Of a stretch of DNA of 64,000 bases, positions 26,208 through 35,057 are shown one piece after another (positions within the stretch are counted from its first letter, which is position 1; every line of letters starts with the position of its first letter). The translations under genes and the position numbers were made by a program. The notes beneath the pieces are model-generated. The model did not search any database and was not told the DNA's origin. It saw only the letters and a program-made list of their open reading frames with translations. The DNA is from Planctomycetota bacterium (GTDB lineage: Bacteria; Planctomycetota; Phycisphaerae; Phycisphaerales; Phycisphaeraceae), in assembly GCA_016350165.1 (NCBI GenBank), contig CP066225.1, positions 1,240,001 through 1,304,000 of the forward strand. Reading direction: 5' to 3'.

Positions 26208-26894
26208 TCATTCACCTGAATAAATCAGTTTCGTATCAATATTGCTCTGATCATTCTCAAAATCCTCAACAAATAAATTATCGCTCTCGTTGGCTTCTGC
26301 CCTGCCGTACTTAGTGCGAATCATATGTGACTCCACAAAATCACCATGTCCATCCGAATAGAACACACTCCCAAACCATTTCCCAGGCTTCGACCTTTCA
26401 TAAATGGATTGCACCTGATCCTCAGCATTCTCGCCAATATTCCGATCACCCAATATCGGCGACTCATCATTCAAATCCTGTGCCCACCTCAATGCACGCA
26501 TCGCCTTTCGATCACCATTCGTAATATCAAGCATTGCAAAAGAATAATGATCCGTTGTCACTTCACCAGAAACCCATTCCTCTTTATCATCACGCGAACT
26601 AAGTGCATCAATCGGCTGCAAATAATCATCTTCAAAAAGCAATTGATATCGCTCTTCAACAGTCGGAGCAAAAATCTTTCGTTTAAAGCTAATCCCCGGG
26701 GACCACCCTCCATTACTTTCAGAGTACATGCTTAAAGCAAATGCAATTTGGTACATTCTCATATGGCTAGTCATACTCGACGGCGTCCTCCTTACAGCAA
26801 CGCACGTTGGCAACACCATCACGACAATCAAAATCAGCAACAAAATCACGACCACTAATTCAACAACCGTAAACCCCTTCATTCTCGTATTCAT
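26208..26894 (-). CDS. Prepilin-like protein 3 of the array
   Basis: 228 residues. Leader MNTRMKG, FTVVEL with Glu +5. More divergent than its neighbours: the RGIHQSL block reads YQIAFALSMYSESNGGWSPG, and the GGFFTADYA block reads DDYLQPIDALSSRDD, so it may bind a different partner. It keeps SGEVTTDHYSFAMLDI, ILGDRNIGEN, WFGSVFYSDGHGDFVE (here with the canonical DGH) and the final IYSGE. Ribosome site GGGAGCAT 8 nt before the start; 15-nt gap from the upstream gene. Confidence 0.88.
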   Translation of the reverse strand: MNTRMKGFTVVELVVVILLLILIVVMVLPTCVAVRRTPSSMTSHMRMYQIAFALSMYSESNGGWSPGISFKRKIFAPTVEERYQLLFEDDYLQPIDALSSRDDKEEWVSGEVTTDHYSFAMLDITNGDRKAMRALRWAQDLNDESPILGDRNIGENAEDQVQSIYERSKPGKWFGSVFYSDGHGDFVESHMIRTKYGRAEANESDNLFVEDFENDQSNIDTKLIYSGE

Positions 26895-26909
26895 TTTCCA
26901 TGCTCCCGT

Positions 26910-27599
26910 TCACTCACCCGAATAAATAAACATCGCATCACAATACTCATCTGAATTCTCAGTATCCTCAGAAAACAGATTATCCATCGCGTTCTTATAC
27001 GCCTCACCATACTGCGTGCTAATAACATGGGATTTCTCAAACACCACATGATTGTCGTTATAGACCACACTACCTCTCCACTGACCCGCATCTTCTTCAT
27101 CACCATAAAGAGACCGCACCTGATCTAAACTATTAACACCTAAATTCCGATCACCAATCACAGCAGCTTTGTCATTCAAATGTTCTTGCCATTCAACCGC
27201 ACGCTTCGCTCGCACCCCATCCTCTGTAATGTCCAGCATTGCATATGAATAATTGTCCGTCGTCACTTTCCCCGACGTCCAAATCGTCTTCACTTCTATA
27301 GGGCAAATAGCATAGTCAGCCGTAAAAAAGCCACCAGCAATCAACAATTTAAAACGCGCCTCAACCGTAGGCGACTCAAGCTCCCGCTTCGCATTCAATC
27401 CCGGATATTGACCACGATTATTCTGCGCATACATCACCAGACTTTGGTGAATCCCGCGCAACTGCGCCTTGCTTTGCGCTCTTCGAGTATTAATACGTGG
27501 CGGCGTCTGAATCGCAATTACAAACACGGCTAGCAACGCCATCACGATCACCAGCACCAACAGTTCAACAAGCGTGAACCCTTCGATATGTTTCTTCAT
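26910..27599 (-). CDS. Prepilin-like protein 4 of the array
   Basis: 229 residues. Leader MKKHIEG, FTLVEL with Glu +5, hydrophobic helix to about residue 30. Shared blocks: RGIHQSLVMYAQNNRGQYPG, GGFFTADYAICPIEVK, SGKVTTDNYSYAMLDI, AVIGDRNLGVN, WRGSVVYNDNHVVFE, final IYSGE. It is the first gene of the four-gene run, with GGGAAT before the ATG and a 346-bp upstream gap that should carry the promoter. Acidic region EDTENSDEYCD near the end contains one cysteine. Confidence 0.88.
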   Translation of the reverse strand: MKKHIEGFTLVELLVLVIVMALLAVFVIAIQTPPRINTRRAQSKAQLRGIHQSLVMYAQNNRGQYPGLNAKRELESPTVEARFKLLIAGGFFTADYAICPIEVKTIWTSGKVTTDNYSYAMLDITEDGVRAKRAVEWQEHLNDKAAVIGDRNLGVNSLDQVRSLYGDEEDAGQWRGSVVYNDNHVVFEKSHVISTQYGEAYKNAMDNLFSEDTENSDEYCDAMFIYSGE

Positions 27600-27945
27600 G
27601 ATATTCCCATTCGTCTACTGTTCACATTCATTCAAGCACACTATAACCAACACGCTAATTGACGAATAGACGTAACAATCGCGCTGCTATCAGTGGCTTT
27701 ACATTGTGTAGACAAACGGAAAAGTATCCGGGTGCATTCTCAATCTAAACGTAGCACAAACTCAAAAAGAATCCAAGCATCCAATCGATTTATAATTATC
27801 ATCCAAATCAATCGATCAATTACCAACGTGCTACATCCAAACAAAAACGCACTTAAAACAGGCAGGAACGCATCACATCCCATGATGCACTGATCAAATT
27901 ATAACTTACACACCAAAATATCAAAAGAAATTTTCAATCCCCAAA
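27600..27945. other. Intergenic between prepilin-like run and GT-C gene
   Basis: No gene seen on either strand. AT-rich, and the probable promoter region of the four-gene prepilin-like run reading leftwards. No strong terminator for the GT-C gene at 27946 is obvious. Confidence 0.45.
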
Positions 27946-29517
27946 TTATTTCAATTCATAACACATTAAAATCCCAAGCGTCGTCACATACCGTAACTTC
28001 AACTCACCACGTTCATCCAAATACTTCTTCACGCGCATCTCCATCGACTCACTCCCATCACGTGGCTCAAAATTCTCCACCAGCACCCAACCCCTACCAT
28101 CACCAAGCACCTCATCTAACAATCCGATCGTTCTATCATTCACCCCTCCCATACCACCACCATCATGCGTACCTTCATCCCAAACAATCTCAACACCCAA
28201 CTCATACAACCGCTCATAATATCTGAACGTCACCCCGGTCAGAGCATCCGCATAAAGTTTTTCACCTTCAACATAATGCTCAGCCAAATACACCGCCGCA
28301 TCATGCCCATCCAACCGATCCTCTCTCAACCAAACCTCTTCACCATGCGTCAAAACACTAGGCCACAACATCACTCCCATCACCCCACCCACAACAGCCC
28401 ACCTCATCGCCACATACTTATCCCCCATCAACCGCACAATCTCAACAAATCCCAATCCCAAAAACAGCACCATCATCGGTAGCAAAAACATCAACGCTCG
28501 ATCGTATGACGGATATATTTTCATCGCCGACAGCAGCCAAACCATCGGCAACATCCCCAACCACAAACAACTCTCCCATCGATACCGCCGCCATCCAACC
28601 CAAGCTCCTATCAACCAAACAAAACCAGCCACATACTTCAACCCCATCCCCATCGGATGTTCAAACGCATAAAAATAATTCTTAGGATACCAAAGCAAAT
28701 CCTTCACTCCCGTAATCACAACCGGTGCAAACCCATACTCCCAATAACTCCCAAGTTTCTCATCCCCACTTTGCGACGCTAAAAATCCCCTATAATGCAC
28801 AACCAAACTAAGCAACCACAACCCACCAAATCCCATCAATAACCCAACCTTCAGCTTACGTTTATTCACAAGATAGTTCACCAGCAGCACACCTCCCACA
28901 CCACCCAACACCATCACCTGCACATACGATAACCAACTCACCACAACACCCCACACTCCTAACTCAATCAAACACCTGTTCGACTCGTCATCCAAACACC
29001 GCCGCGCAAGCCACACTCCAACAAGCGTCGCAAGCACATCCATCGAATAATGCTTCATTTGCAGTGAAAAATATAGATGCCCGCCTCCCAGCACCGCCAA
29101 CATCAAAACAACCAACCCTGCAACTTTCCCAAACCTTTTTGCATACAAAAACATCAGCGGCGCAAACCCCAGCCCCAATACCGTCGGCATCAATCGCAAT
29201 CCCAAATCACCACCAACAATCATCGTCCCAAGCTTACACAAATACAAAAACCCAAGCGCCGATGACTGCCCATACCCCAACGGCTCATGCATCTCTCCCC
29301 ATCCTCTAAACAATATCTGTTGCCCAATCGCCGCTTCATCCAACCACAAACCTTCACGCATCCACAATCCCCACACTCGCGCCACCATCCAATACACCAT
29401 CGCCACGCCAATCACCCACCAATATACCCAGCCATAACTACGCCCCTTCCCTTCATCCAATCGTTCCACATCAACTAAAACTTCAGCCCCACGTTGTTCA
29501 TCTAACCCAGATTGCAT
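27946..29517 (-). CDS. GT-C membrane glycosyltransferase inside prepilin-like array
   Basis: 523 residues with 9-11 hydrophobic helices. After the first helix comes LWLDEAAIGQQIL, the Asp-Glu acidic pair in the first outer loop that marks GT-C fold enzymes of the GT39/GT83/DUF2723 type; then YFSLQMKHYSMDVLA, a block seen in many 'mannosyltransferase-like' bacterial proteins. A soluble C-terminal domain of ~130 residues follows the last helix. It lies 69 bp after the prepilin-like gene at 29587, in the same direction, and is probably co-transcribed with it. Sugar and acceptor unknown; modification of the adjacent prepilin-like proteins is a hypothesis only. Confidence 0.85.
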   Translation of the reverse strand: MQSGLDEQRGAEVLVDVERLDEGKGRSYGWVYWWVIGVAMVYWMVARVWGLWMREGLWLDEAAIGQQILFRGWGEMHEPLGYGQSSALGFLYLCKLGTMIVGGDLGLRLMPTVLGLGFAPLMFLYAKRFGKVAGLVVLMLAVLGGGHLYFSLQMKHYSMDVLATLVGVWLARRCLDDESNRCLIELGVWGVVVSWLSYVQVMVLGGVGGVLLVNYLVNKRKLKVGLLMGFGGLWLLSLVVHYRGFLASQSGDEKLGSYWEYGFAPVVITGVKDLLWYPKNYFYAFEHPMGMGLKYVAGFVWLIGAWVGWRRYRWESCLWLGMLPMVWLLSAMKIYPSYDRALMFLLPMMVLFLGLGFVEIVRLMGDKYVAMRWAVVGGVMGVMLWPSVLTHGEEVWLREDRLDGHDAAVYLAEHYVEGEKLYADALTGVTFRYYERLYELGVEIVWDEGTHDGGGMGGVNDRTIGLLDEVLGDGRGWVLVENFEPRDGSESMEMRVKKYLDERGELKLRYVTTLGILMCYELK

Positions 29518-29586
29518 ACCCCACCCCTTTCATCGTTAAACCCAAAAGTGACACACTACCTTACCAAATCAAAACCGATCAACCAA

Positions 29587-30282
29587 TCACTGTCCTTCAT
29601 AAATCATCCAAGCATCATCTTCACCCGCAGCCACAAACAAGTCATCCGCCTCATTCTCATCATAATACTCAAGCACCAACATACCACGTTCATCATACCT
29701 TCGTGACTTCATAAACTTCGTCTTCAACACATGCTCCTTTTCCATCGTCACATGATTATCATTCCACGCTACTTCCCATCCAAACTCACCATCTTTCCCA
29801 TGCAACGATTTCGCACCCTCCTCCTCATTCCCCGTATTACGATCTGAAATAGCTGGTGCCATCCGATTCATCATTTCTCGCCACTCATTAGCACGGCCAG
29901 CCCCCTTACTCACATCAATATCCGCCATCGCATATGAATAATTCTCTGAACTCACTTCCCCCGTCGTCCATATCGTCTTCACCTCAACAGGTGATATCGC
30001 ATAATCCGCTGCAAAAAAGCCTCCATCAAGCAACATATAAAACCGATCTTCAACCCGAGGCTTCACCGCCACTCCCTTCCTATTCATCCCCGGATACCAA
30101 CCCTTATTACTCTGCCCATACATAATTAACGACTGATGAATCCCTCGCATCATTGTATAACTTTGCACTGCCCGCGCACTCCTTGTCTCTTCACGCAACA
30201 TCGGAATGGCAATGCACAACAGCACAATCAACAGCACTAACACAACTGCTAAATCAATCAACGTAAACCCATGCCGTTTCAT
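29587..30282 (-). CDS. Prepilin-like protein 5 of the array (Asp at +5)
   Basis: 231 residues. Short leader MKRHG, then FTLIDL: the +5 residue is Asp instead of the Glu present in almost all prepilins. Shared blocks: RGIHQSLIMYGQSNKGWYPG, GGFFAADYAISPVEVK, TGEVSSENYSYAMADI, AISDRNTGNE, WEVAWNDNHVTMEKEHV, final IYEGQ. Near the C-terminus it has an insertion (KSRRYDERGMLVLEYYDENEAD) absent from the others. Its ATG directly abuts the TAA of the upstream copy; AGGGG lies 6 nt before it within that gene's end, so translation is probably coupled. Confidence 0.88.
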   Translation of the reverse strand: MKRHGFTLIDLAVVLVLLIVLLCIAIPMLREETRSARAVQSYTMMRGIHQSLIMYGQSNKGWYPGMNRKGVAVKPRVEDRFYMLLDGGFFAADYAISPVEVKTIWTTGEVSSENYSYAMADIDVSKGAGRANEWREMMNRMAPAISDRNTGNEEEGAKSLHGKDGEFGWEVAWNDNHVTMEKEHVLKTKFMKSRRYDERGMLVLEYYDENEADDLFVAAGEDDAWMIYEGQ

Positions 30283-30930
30283 TTACTGCCCCTCATAAAT
30301 CATCATCACATCCCTCTCTTCCTCACCATCTTCAAACATATTATCCGATCCATTCACTACATGCGTCTTCAATCGCTCCACATGCCCATCCATAAACGAC
30401 ACCCCGCCCAACCATAACCCAGGCTCCGACGTCACCTCAATCGATTGAACACCATAGTCCGCATCTTCACCAATATTACGATCCGACATCAACACCTCTT
30501 TTGCAGGCTCCTTCACATCACTAAAAACCTTCACCTTACTCTCAGCTTCCAACCTCCTCATCGCATACGAATAATTCGCACTACTCACTTCACCCTTCTT
30601 CCCCCAAGCAACCTTCCCCTCATCATAAGGCGAAATAAACGCATTCAAATCTACCCCCATATCCATCTTCATCAATATCTCTTGCCGCTCCTCAACCGTC
30701 GGCGCAACCATGACACCACCTTCACCATAACCCAGCAACCTTTCCCCATTGTCCAGCATATACGTATAATTCACCATACTTATTTGACGAAGATTCGACT
30801 GGCTCCTTAAAAACTTTGGTGCAGGATGACCGGTAGAAAGCAACGGCAAAAAAACCAGAACCAAAACAATACATATCACCACAAATACACCTACTTCAAC
30901 GACCGTTAACTTACGATTATAAAATGCCAT
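30283..30930 (-). CDS. Prepilin-like protein 6 of the array (degenerate cleavage site)
   Basis: 215 residues, the most divergent member. N-terminus MAFYNRKLTVVEVGVFVVIC: the Glu is in place but the residue before the cleavage position is Lys, not Gly or Ala, so the usual prepilin peptidase site is lost unless the start or site is shifted. The helix is followed by SNLRQISMVNYTYMLDNGERLLG in place of the RGIHQSL block. It keeps KGEVSSANYSYAM, LMSDRNIGED, WLGGVSFMDGHVERLKTHV (canonical DGHV) and final IYEGQ. First gene of the leftward transcription unit. Confidence 0.85.
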   Translation of the reverse strand: MAFYNRKLTVVEVGVFVVICIVLVLVFLPLLSTGHPAPKFLRSQSNLRQISMVNYTYMLDNGERLLGYGEGGVMVAPTVEERQEILMKMDMGVDLNAFISPYDEGKVAWGKKGEVSSANYSYAMRRLEAESKVKVFSDVKEPAKEVLMSDRNIGEDADYGVQSIEVTSEPGLWLGGVSFMDGHVERLKTHVVNGSDNMFEDGEEERDVMMIYEGQ

Positions 30931-31000
30931 GATGTGCCCTTAATAAGAAAATGATCAATCCCCCACATTCTAACAATCCCCTTCAAAAACAGATACAAAA

Positions 31001-31028
31001 AAAGCCCACACATTTCTGCATGGGCTTT
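31001..31028 (-). terminator. Terminator of ahcY
   Basis: Reading on the minus strand: stem AAAGCCCA/TGGGCTTT followed by seven T. It lies 50 bp after the ahcY stop codon. Confidence 0.85.
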
Positions 31029-31078
31029 CTATTTTTATACCAATTGAAAGTTATCAAACTTCCAAAGCTATCATCTAC

Positions 31079-32590
31079 TTAGTAGCGATAGTGTTCTGGC
31101 TTGTAAGGGCCATCGACTGGAATGTTCAGGTAATCTGCTTGTTCCTGTGTTAGCTTCGTTAGCTTCACACCCAGTTTATCCAAGTGTAAACGTGCAACCT
31201 TCTCATCAAGAAGCTTAGGCAACACATAAACCTTGTTTTCATACTTATCATTATTCTGAGCCAATTCTATCTGTGCGATAGACTGGTTCGTAAACGATGC
31301 ACTCATCACGAATGATGGGTGACCTGTCGCACAACCCAAGTTAAGCAAACGACCTTCAGCCAACACCAACACGCTGTGACCATCTTCAAATGTCCACATA
31401 TCGTACTGAGGCTTAATGTTCGTCTTGCTGACCTTGCCTTCTTCAAGCCACTTATCCATCTGTGCCATTTCGATCTCATTATCGAAGTGACCAATATTAC
31501 CGACGATCGCTTTGTCCTTCATCTTCGACATGTGATCAGCCGTAATGATGTTGAAGTTACCAGTTGTTGTCACATAGATGTCAGCTTCTGCAAGCGTGTC
31601 TTCCAGTGGTACAACTTCATAGCCTTCCATCGCAGCCTGCAAAGCGCAAATCGGATCGATTTCAGTGATGATCACGCGAGCGCCCTGACCCTTCAATGAC
31701 TGAGCACAGCCCTTACCAACATCACCGTAGCCGCAGACCACAGCAATCTTGCCGGACATCATCACATCTGTCGCACGGTTCAAACCGTCGATCAGTGAGT
31801 GACGACAACCATAAAGGTTATCAAACTTCGACTTCGTAACTGAGTCATTCACATTGATCGCTGGGAACAGCAACTCGCCCGCTTCTTCCATCTGATAAAG
31901 ACGGTGAACGCCTGTTGTTGTTTCTTCAGATACACCCTGCATCTGCTCAGCAACCGTATGCCAACGCTTCGGCGTCGCAGCATAAACCTGACCCAAAACG
32001 CGGAGCACTTCTTTGAACTCCGTATTATCAGTTGTATCAACTGATGGAACCGCGCCAGCCTTTTCAAACTCAACACCCTTGTGAATCAGCAGCGTTGCAT
32101 CGCCACCGTCATCAACGATCTGAGTCGGGCCGTTATCATTACCAAAATCTAGCGCACGTTCAGTACACTGCCAGTATTCCTGAAGCGTTTCATCCTTCCA
32201 GGCAAACACTGGTACACCCTGCGGATTCGCAATCGTGCCACCCTTACCCGCAACAATCGCTGCAGCTGCTTGGTCCTGCGTTGAGAAAATATTACACGAT
32301 ACCCAACGGATATCCGCGCCCAGTTCCTTCAGCGTCTCAATCAAAACAGCTGTCTGAACCGTCATATGCAATGAACCCATGATGCGCTGACCAGCCAACG
32401 GCTTCTGTGCACCATACTCTTCACGCAAAGCCATCAGGCCCGGCATTTCCTGCTCAGCCAAATCCAATTCCTTACGACCCCAGATCGCAAGTTCCTCTAA
32501 CTCCGCAATAGATGCGCCTGGCTTCAGCTTATACTCAAAACCGTCAATTGAGGTAATCTCAAGACCAGGGGTTGTTGTCAATGTCGTCAT
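31079..32590 (-). CDS. ahcY: Adenosylhomocysteinase
   Basis: 503 residues; hydrolyses S-adenosylhomocysteine to adenosine and homocysteine with tightly bound NAD, keeping cellular methylation running. Visible: [12 protein letters not shown] near residue 73, the [12 protein letters not shown] block, the NAD-binding [18 protein letters not shown], and the conserved C-terminus [10 protein letters not shown]. The length with the ~40-residue central insert is that of the long bacterial form. AGGAG is 8 nt from the ATG. It follows an ArsR-methyltransferase gene by 115 bp, and the gap holds a 15-bp palindrome. I looked for an SAH riboswitch there and do not see its conserved core. Confidence 0.97.
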   Translation of the reverse strand: MTTLTTTPGLEITSIDGFEYKLKPGASIAELEELAIWGRKELDLAEQEMPGLMALREEYGAQKPLAGQRIMGSLHMTVQTAVLIETLKELGADIRWVSCNIFSTQDQAAAAIVAGKGGTIANPQGVPVFAWKDETLQEYWQCTERALDFGNDNGPTQIVDDGGDATLLIHKGVEFEKAGAVPSVDTTDNTEFKEVLRVLGQVYAATPKRWHTVAEQMQGVSEETTTGVHRLYQMEEAGELLFPAINVNDSVTKSKFDNLYGCRHSLIDGLNRATDVMMSGKIAVVCGYGDVGKGCAQSLKGQGARVIITEIDPICALQAAMEGYEVVPLEDTLAEADIYVTTTGNFNIITADHMSKMKDKAIVGNIGHFDNEIEMAQMDKWLEEGKVSKTNIKPQYDMWTFEDGHSVLVLAEGRLLNLGCATGHPSFVMSASFTNQSIAQIELAQNNDKYENKVYVLPKLLDEKVARLHLDKLGVKLTKLTQEQADYLNIPVDGPYKPEHYRY

Positions 32591-32673
32591 AAGTTGATTC
32601 TCCTTGGTTGTTCAACTCGTGAATTTTTTATTTCTTAACCACTCAGCCAAAACTCTCGCTCAGCTAAGCTAAT

Positions 32674-32688
32674 CTAATCAATGATTAG
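32674..32688. repeat. CTAATCAATGATTAG palindrome
   Basis: Perfect 15-bp palindrome (arms CTAATCA/TGATTAG around one A) in the 115-bp gap between the ArsR-methyltransferase gene and ahcY, both reading leftwards. Best-preserved member of the family found also at 6197, 7484 and 35444. Could be an operator for ahcY. Confidence 0.65.
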
Positions 32689-32705
32689 TTACGTTTATAT
32701 TCCAA

Positions 32706-33698
32706 TCACACCGGCTTGCTCGCACTCGCAAGTACCAACGCCGGTCCCGTCGCATCCGCCTCCGGCGGCAACGCCGTCACCACCACACCACCAAAACCAG
32801 CACCTTCCAAAGCACTGATTAATTCCGCCTCACCAAACCCCGCATGATGCTGATCCAACTGCCGACGAAAATCATCACGATCATGTTGCAGCAGATCCAG
32901 TATCACCAGTTTCCCGCCAGCCCGAAGCACACGACACGCTTCCTTCAACGTCCCATCTATCTCCGGCAAATACGTCAGCACCAAAACCACCAACGCTGCG
33001 TCAACACTCCCATCCTCCAAAGGCAACCCATCAAGATCACCCTCAAGAATCGAAACGTTACTAAACGCAGCCGTCTGCTGTTTCGCTGCTTCAATCATCG
33101 CAGGCGAATTATCAATCCCATACACATGCTTAACTGTCCGCGCCAGTCTCGCCGTGATGTCACCAATCCCACAACCCAGATCCGCAATCTCATATTCCGC
33201 CGGGATCAATGCTTGAATCGCATCATGCGTAAACATCGAACCATATAGTTTATGCCGCGTCTCCCCCCATTCCGCTGCTGCACCCTCAAAAAACGATTGA
33301 ACCCCCGCACGACGCTGACGAAGCCTTTCCGTCAAGCGAATCTGATCCTGCTGCAACGTCGCCCAACCCTCCGTCTGCTCCTTCGCAAGCTTCCAAAGCT
33401 CCTGAGCAGAATCCGTCAGTTCCGCAGGAATCATGCGGTATAAATTCGTCGTCCCCGCCCTTCGTGACACTGTCCAATGATCTTCTGACAGAATCTTCAA
33501 GTGCCTTGAAACCGTGGATTGAGGCATTTGCAAAATGTCACATAACTCCGCAACCCCCAGTTCCTGACGTTCAAGCAATCTGAGCAAACGCAATCGCGTT
33601 TCATCAGAAAGCGTCGCCATTTGCCGCATCAACACCTCAGGTGTTGGCGAACTTGGAATTGATGATTTGTTGGAAGTCTCAGCCATGTTGCGGACCAT
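32706..33698 (-). CDS. ArsR-type regulator fused to SAM-dependent methyltransferase
   Basis: 330 residues. Residues ~15-100 form an ArsR winged helix: LSDETRLRLLRLLERQELGVAEL then the recognition helix MPQSTVSRHLKIL. No CxC metal site typical of ArsR/SmtB is seen. Residues ~160-325 are a class I methyltransferase: IADLGCGIGDITARL (SAM-binding motif I), GIDNSPAMIEAA (acidic strand 2), and VLVLTYLPEID near motif IV. Such fusions are often next to ahcY or metH and probably sense SAM or SAH directly, regulating the methyl cycle; here ahcY follows. Start ambiguous: ATG at 33698, or ATG four codons later. Confidence 0.92.
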   Translation of the reverse strand: MVRNMAETSNKSSIPSSPTPEVLMRQMATLSDETRLRLLRLLERQELGVAELCDILQMPQSTVSRHLKILSEDHWTVSRRAGTTNLYRMIPAELTDSAQELWKLAKEQTEGWATLQQDQIRLTERLRQRRAGVQSFFEGAAAEWGETRHKLYGSMFTHDAIQALIPAEYEIADLGCGIGDITARLARTVKHVYGIDNSPAMIEAAKQQTAAFSNVSILEGDLDGLPLEDGSVDAALVVLVLTYLPEIDGTLKEACRVLRAGGKLVILDLLQHDRDDFRRQLDQHHAGFGEAELISALEGAGFGGVVVTALPPEADATGPALVLASASKPV

Positions 33699-34202
33699 TC
33701 ATCCTTTCATCCGGATTTAATGATATTACATATCGTAAACCAGTCAAGCAACACATTAAAACTACTTACGTGAAAACCGGTAAGGTCCCAGAACAATGAT
33801 TCAGCAACCGCTTAGTTCTTGAATACACACATATTTTTTAGATCAATAAACAAATCTCAGCGTCTGTTATCATGTGCAGCGAAAGTGCGGATCGCCACGA
33901 CTGACAGAGCCAATCGCAGGTTGATGTCAGAATTGTCTATCCGTTTATTTTGCAAGAACTTAGGGTAATCCTTGAAGTCGCAAAAAATCTTTATATGCTG
34001 AGGGTATCCCCCCACGAACCAGCCCAAAGCGGCTCAAATGCCACGCCAACCGAATCCCCTGCAAAACCCAATCAAACCCCTGCCCTGCAAGTACTTGCGT
34101 TGCAATCTGATTGGCAGATCGGTTGAGAAAAGGCAGATTGGGAAGCAGTCCCCAGAATCGGCTCCATCGTGAGGTGAAATCAGTGATCCAGAGGTCGTCG
34201 TG
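33699..34202. other. Intergenic with candidate structured RNA region
   Basis: No convincing gene; an 83-codon frame on the minus strand (33960-34211) has no ribosome site and overlaps the next gene's start. At 34047-34125 nested pairings are possible: CAACCGA/TCGGTTG, CCAATC/GATTGG and GCAAG/CTTGC. A repeated GGCAGATYGG (34114-34140) offers an alternative partner. It may be a stable RNA or a leader of the lipoprotein gene at 34203. Confidence 0.4.
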
Positions 34203-35057
34203 ATGATTCACAAGTCAGTTTCCCCACATTTCAAAACATACACCGCAACACTCACTCTGATCGTATGTGCTTTATTGGCAACAGGTTGCCAAGTGGAAAC
34301 ACGTATCATCCGCAGCGGCTGGGACGATTTCGCCAAGGAAATGGGGGCAGAATCAACAACACAAATCTCCGGCGACATGACCAGCGCAATGCTCGCAAAT
34401 GCTGACCAGGTAACGAATTGGGGCATTATGCTCGACGCATTCGGCGGTCCCGATCGCGCCATTCGAGCAAACAATCTAATCACGCAACTTCGTGAGAAAA
34501 AAGGACTTAAAGATTTTTGGCTGAAGCGTACTAACGAGGTCGCTATGGTCATGTACGGCTCCTTCGAGGACCGCAAATCAACCGAAGCACGTGATGAACT
34601 CTACAAAATTCGCGAGCTAACTATTGATAATAAAAAACCTTACAGAATGGCGATGATGCAACCATTGGCCGGTGCATCAAAGATTTCGGACGATCCACTG
34701 GACGCCAGATCGTACATTGGTTTCTACACGATGCAGATCGGATTTTATGACCCGAATTTTGATGGGGACATGAGACAAGCGGCGGAGAATGCTGTTAAGG
34801 CACTGCGAGCGGATGGTGAGGATGCGTTTTATTATCACGGGCCGAAAAGATCACTGGTTTGTGTGGGATTGTTCACGCAGCAGGACATGTCGCAAAGGCA
34901 TTCCAGGCAAGGGTTTCAGGTTGAAGAGTATGGGCCACGGATTCGTGAGGTGCAGCAGAAGTATCCGAACAATCTGATGAATGGCGTGACGATGGTGACG
35001 AAATATAAGGGCAAAGATATTGGGTCGCAGCCAAGTTTCCTGGTGAGGATTTTCTAA
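34203..35057 (+). CDS. Hypothetical lipoprotein
   Basis: 284 residues. Signal peptide with lipobox LLATGC, lipidated Cys29. The mature protein has two alpha/beta blocks that may be SPOR-like: YIGFYTMQIGFYDPNF...AAENAVKALRADGEDAFYYHGPKRSLVCVGLF reads like the strand-helix-strand pattern of a SPOR repeat, which in other proteins binds denuded peptidoglycan. That match is by eye only. Start at ATG 34203, 8 nt after GAGG; a GTG directly upstream is also in frame. The + strand is C-richer in the first ~540 bases and G-richer afterwards. Monocistronic. Confidence 0.75.
   Translation: MIHKSVSPHFKTYTATLTLIVCALLATGCQVETRIIRSGWDDFAKEMGAESTTQISGDMTSAMLANADQVTNWGIMLDAFGGPDRAIRANNLITQLREKKGLKDFWLKRTNEVAMVMYGSFEDRKSTEARDELYKIRELTIDNKKPYRMAMMQPLAGASKISDDPLDARSYIGFYTMQIGFYDPNFDGDMRQAAENAVKALRADGEDAFYYHGPKRSLVCVGLFTQQDMSQRHSRQGFQVEEYGPRIREVQQKYPNNLMNGVTMVTKYKGKDIGSQPSFLVRIF

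Noticed and set aside
32591-32705. SAH riboswitch before ahcY
   Set aside because: The conserved core of that class is not visible in the 115-bp gap; the ArsR-methyltransferase fusion is the more likely regulator.
33960-34211. 83-codon minus-strand gene
   Set aside because: No ribosome site, overlaps the start of the opposite lipoprotein gene, and the peptide has no recognisable pattern; the region is better seen as intergenic with possible RNA structure.
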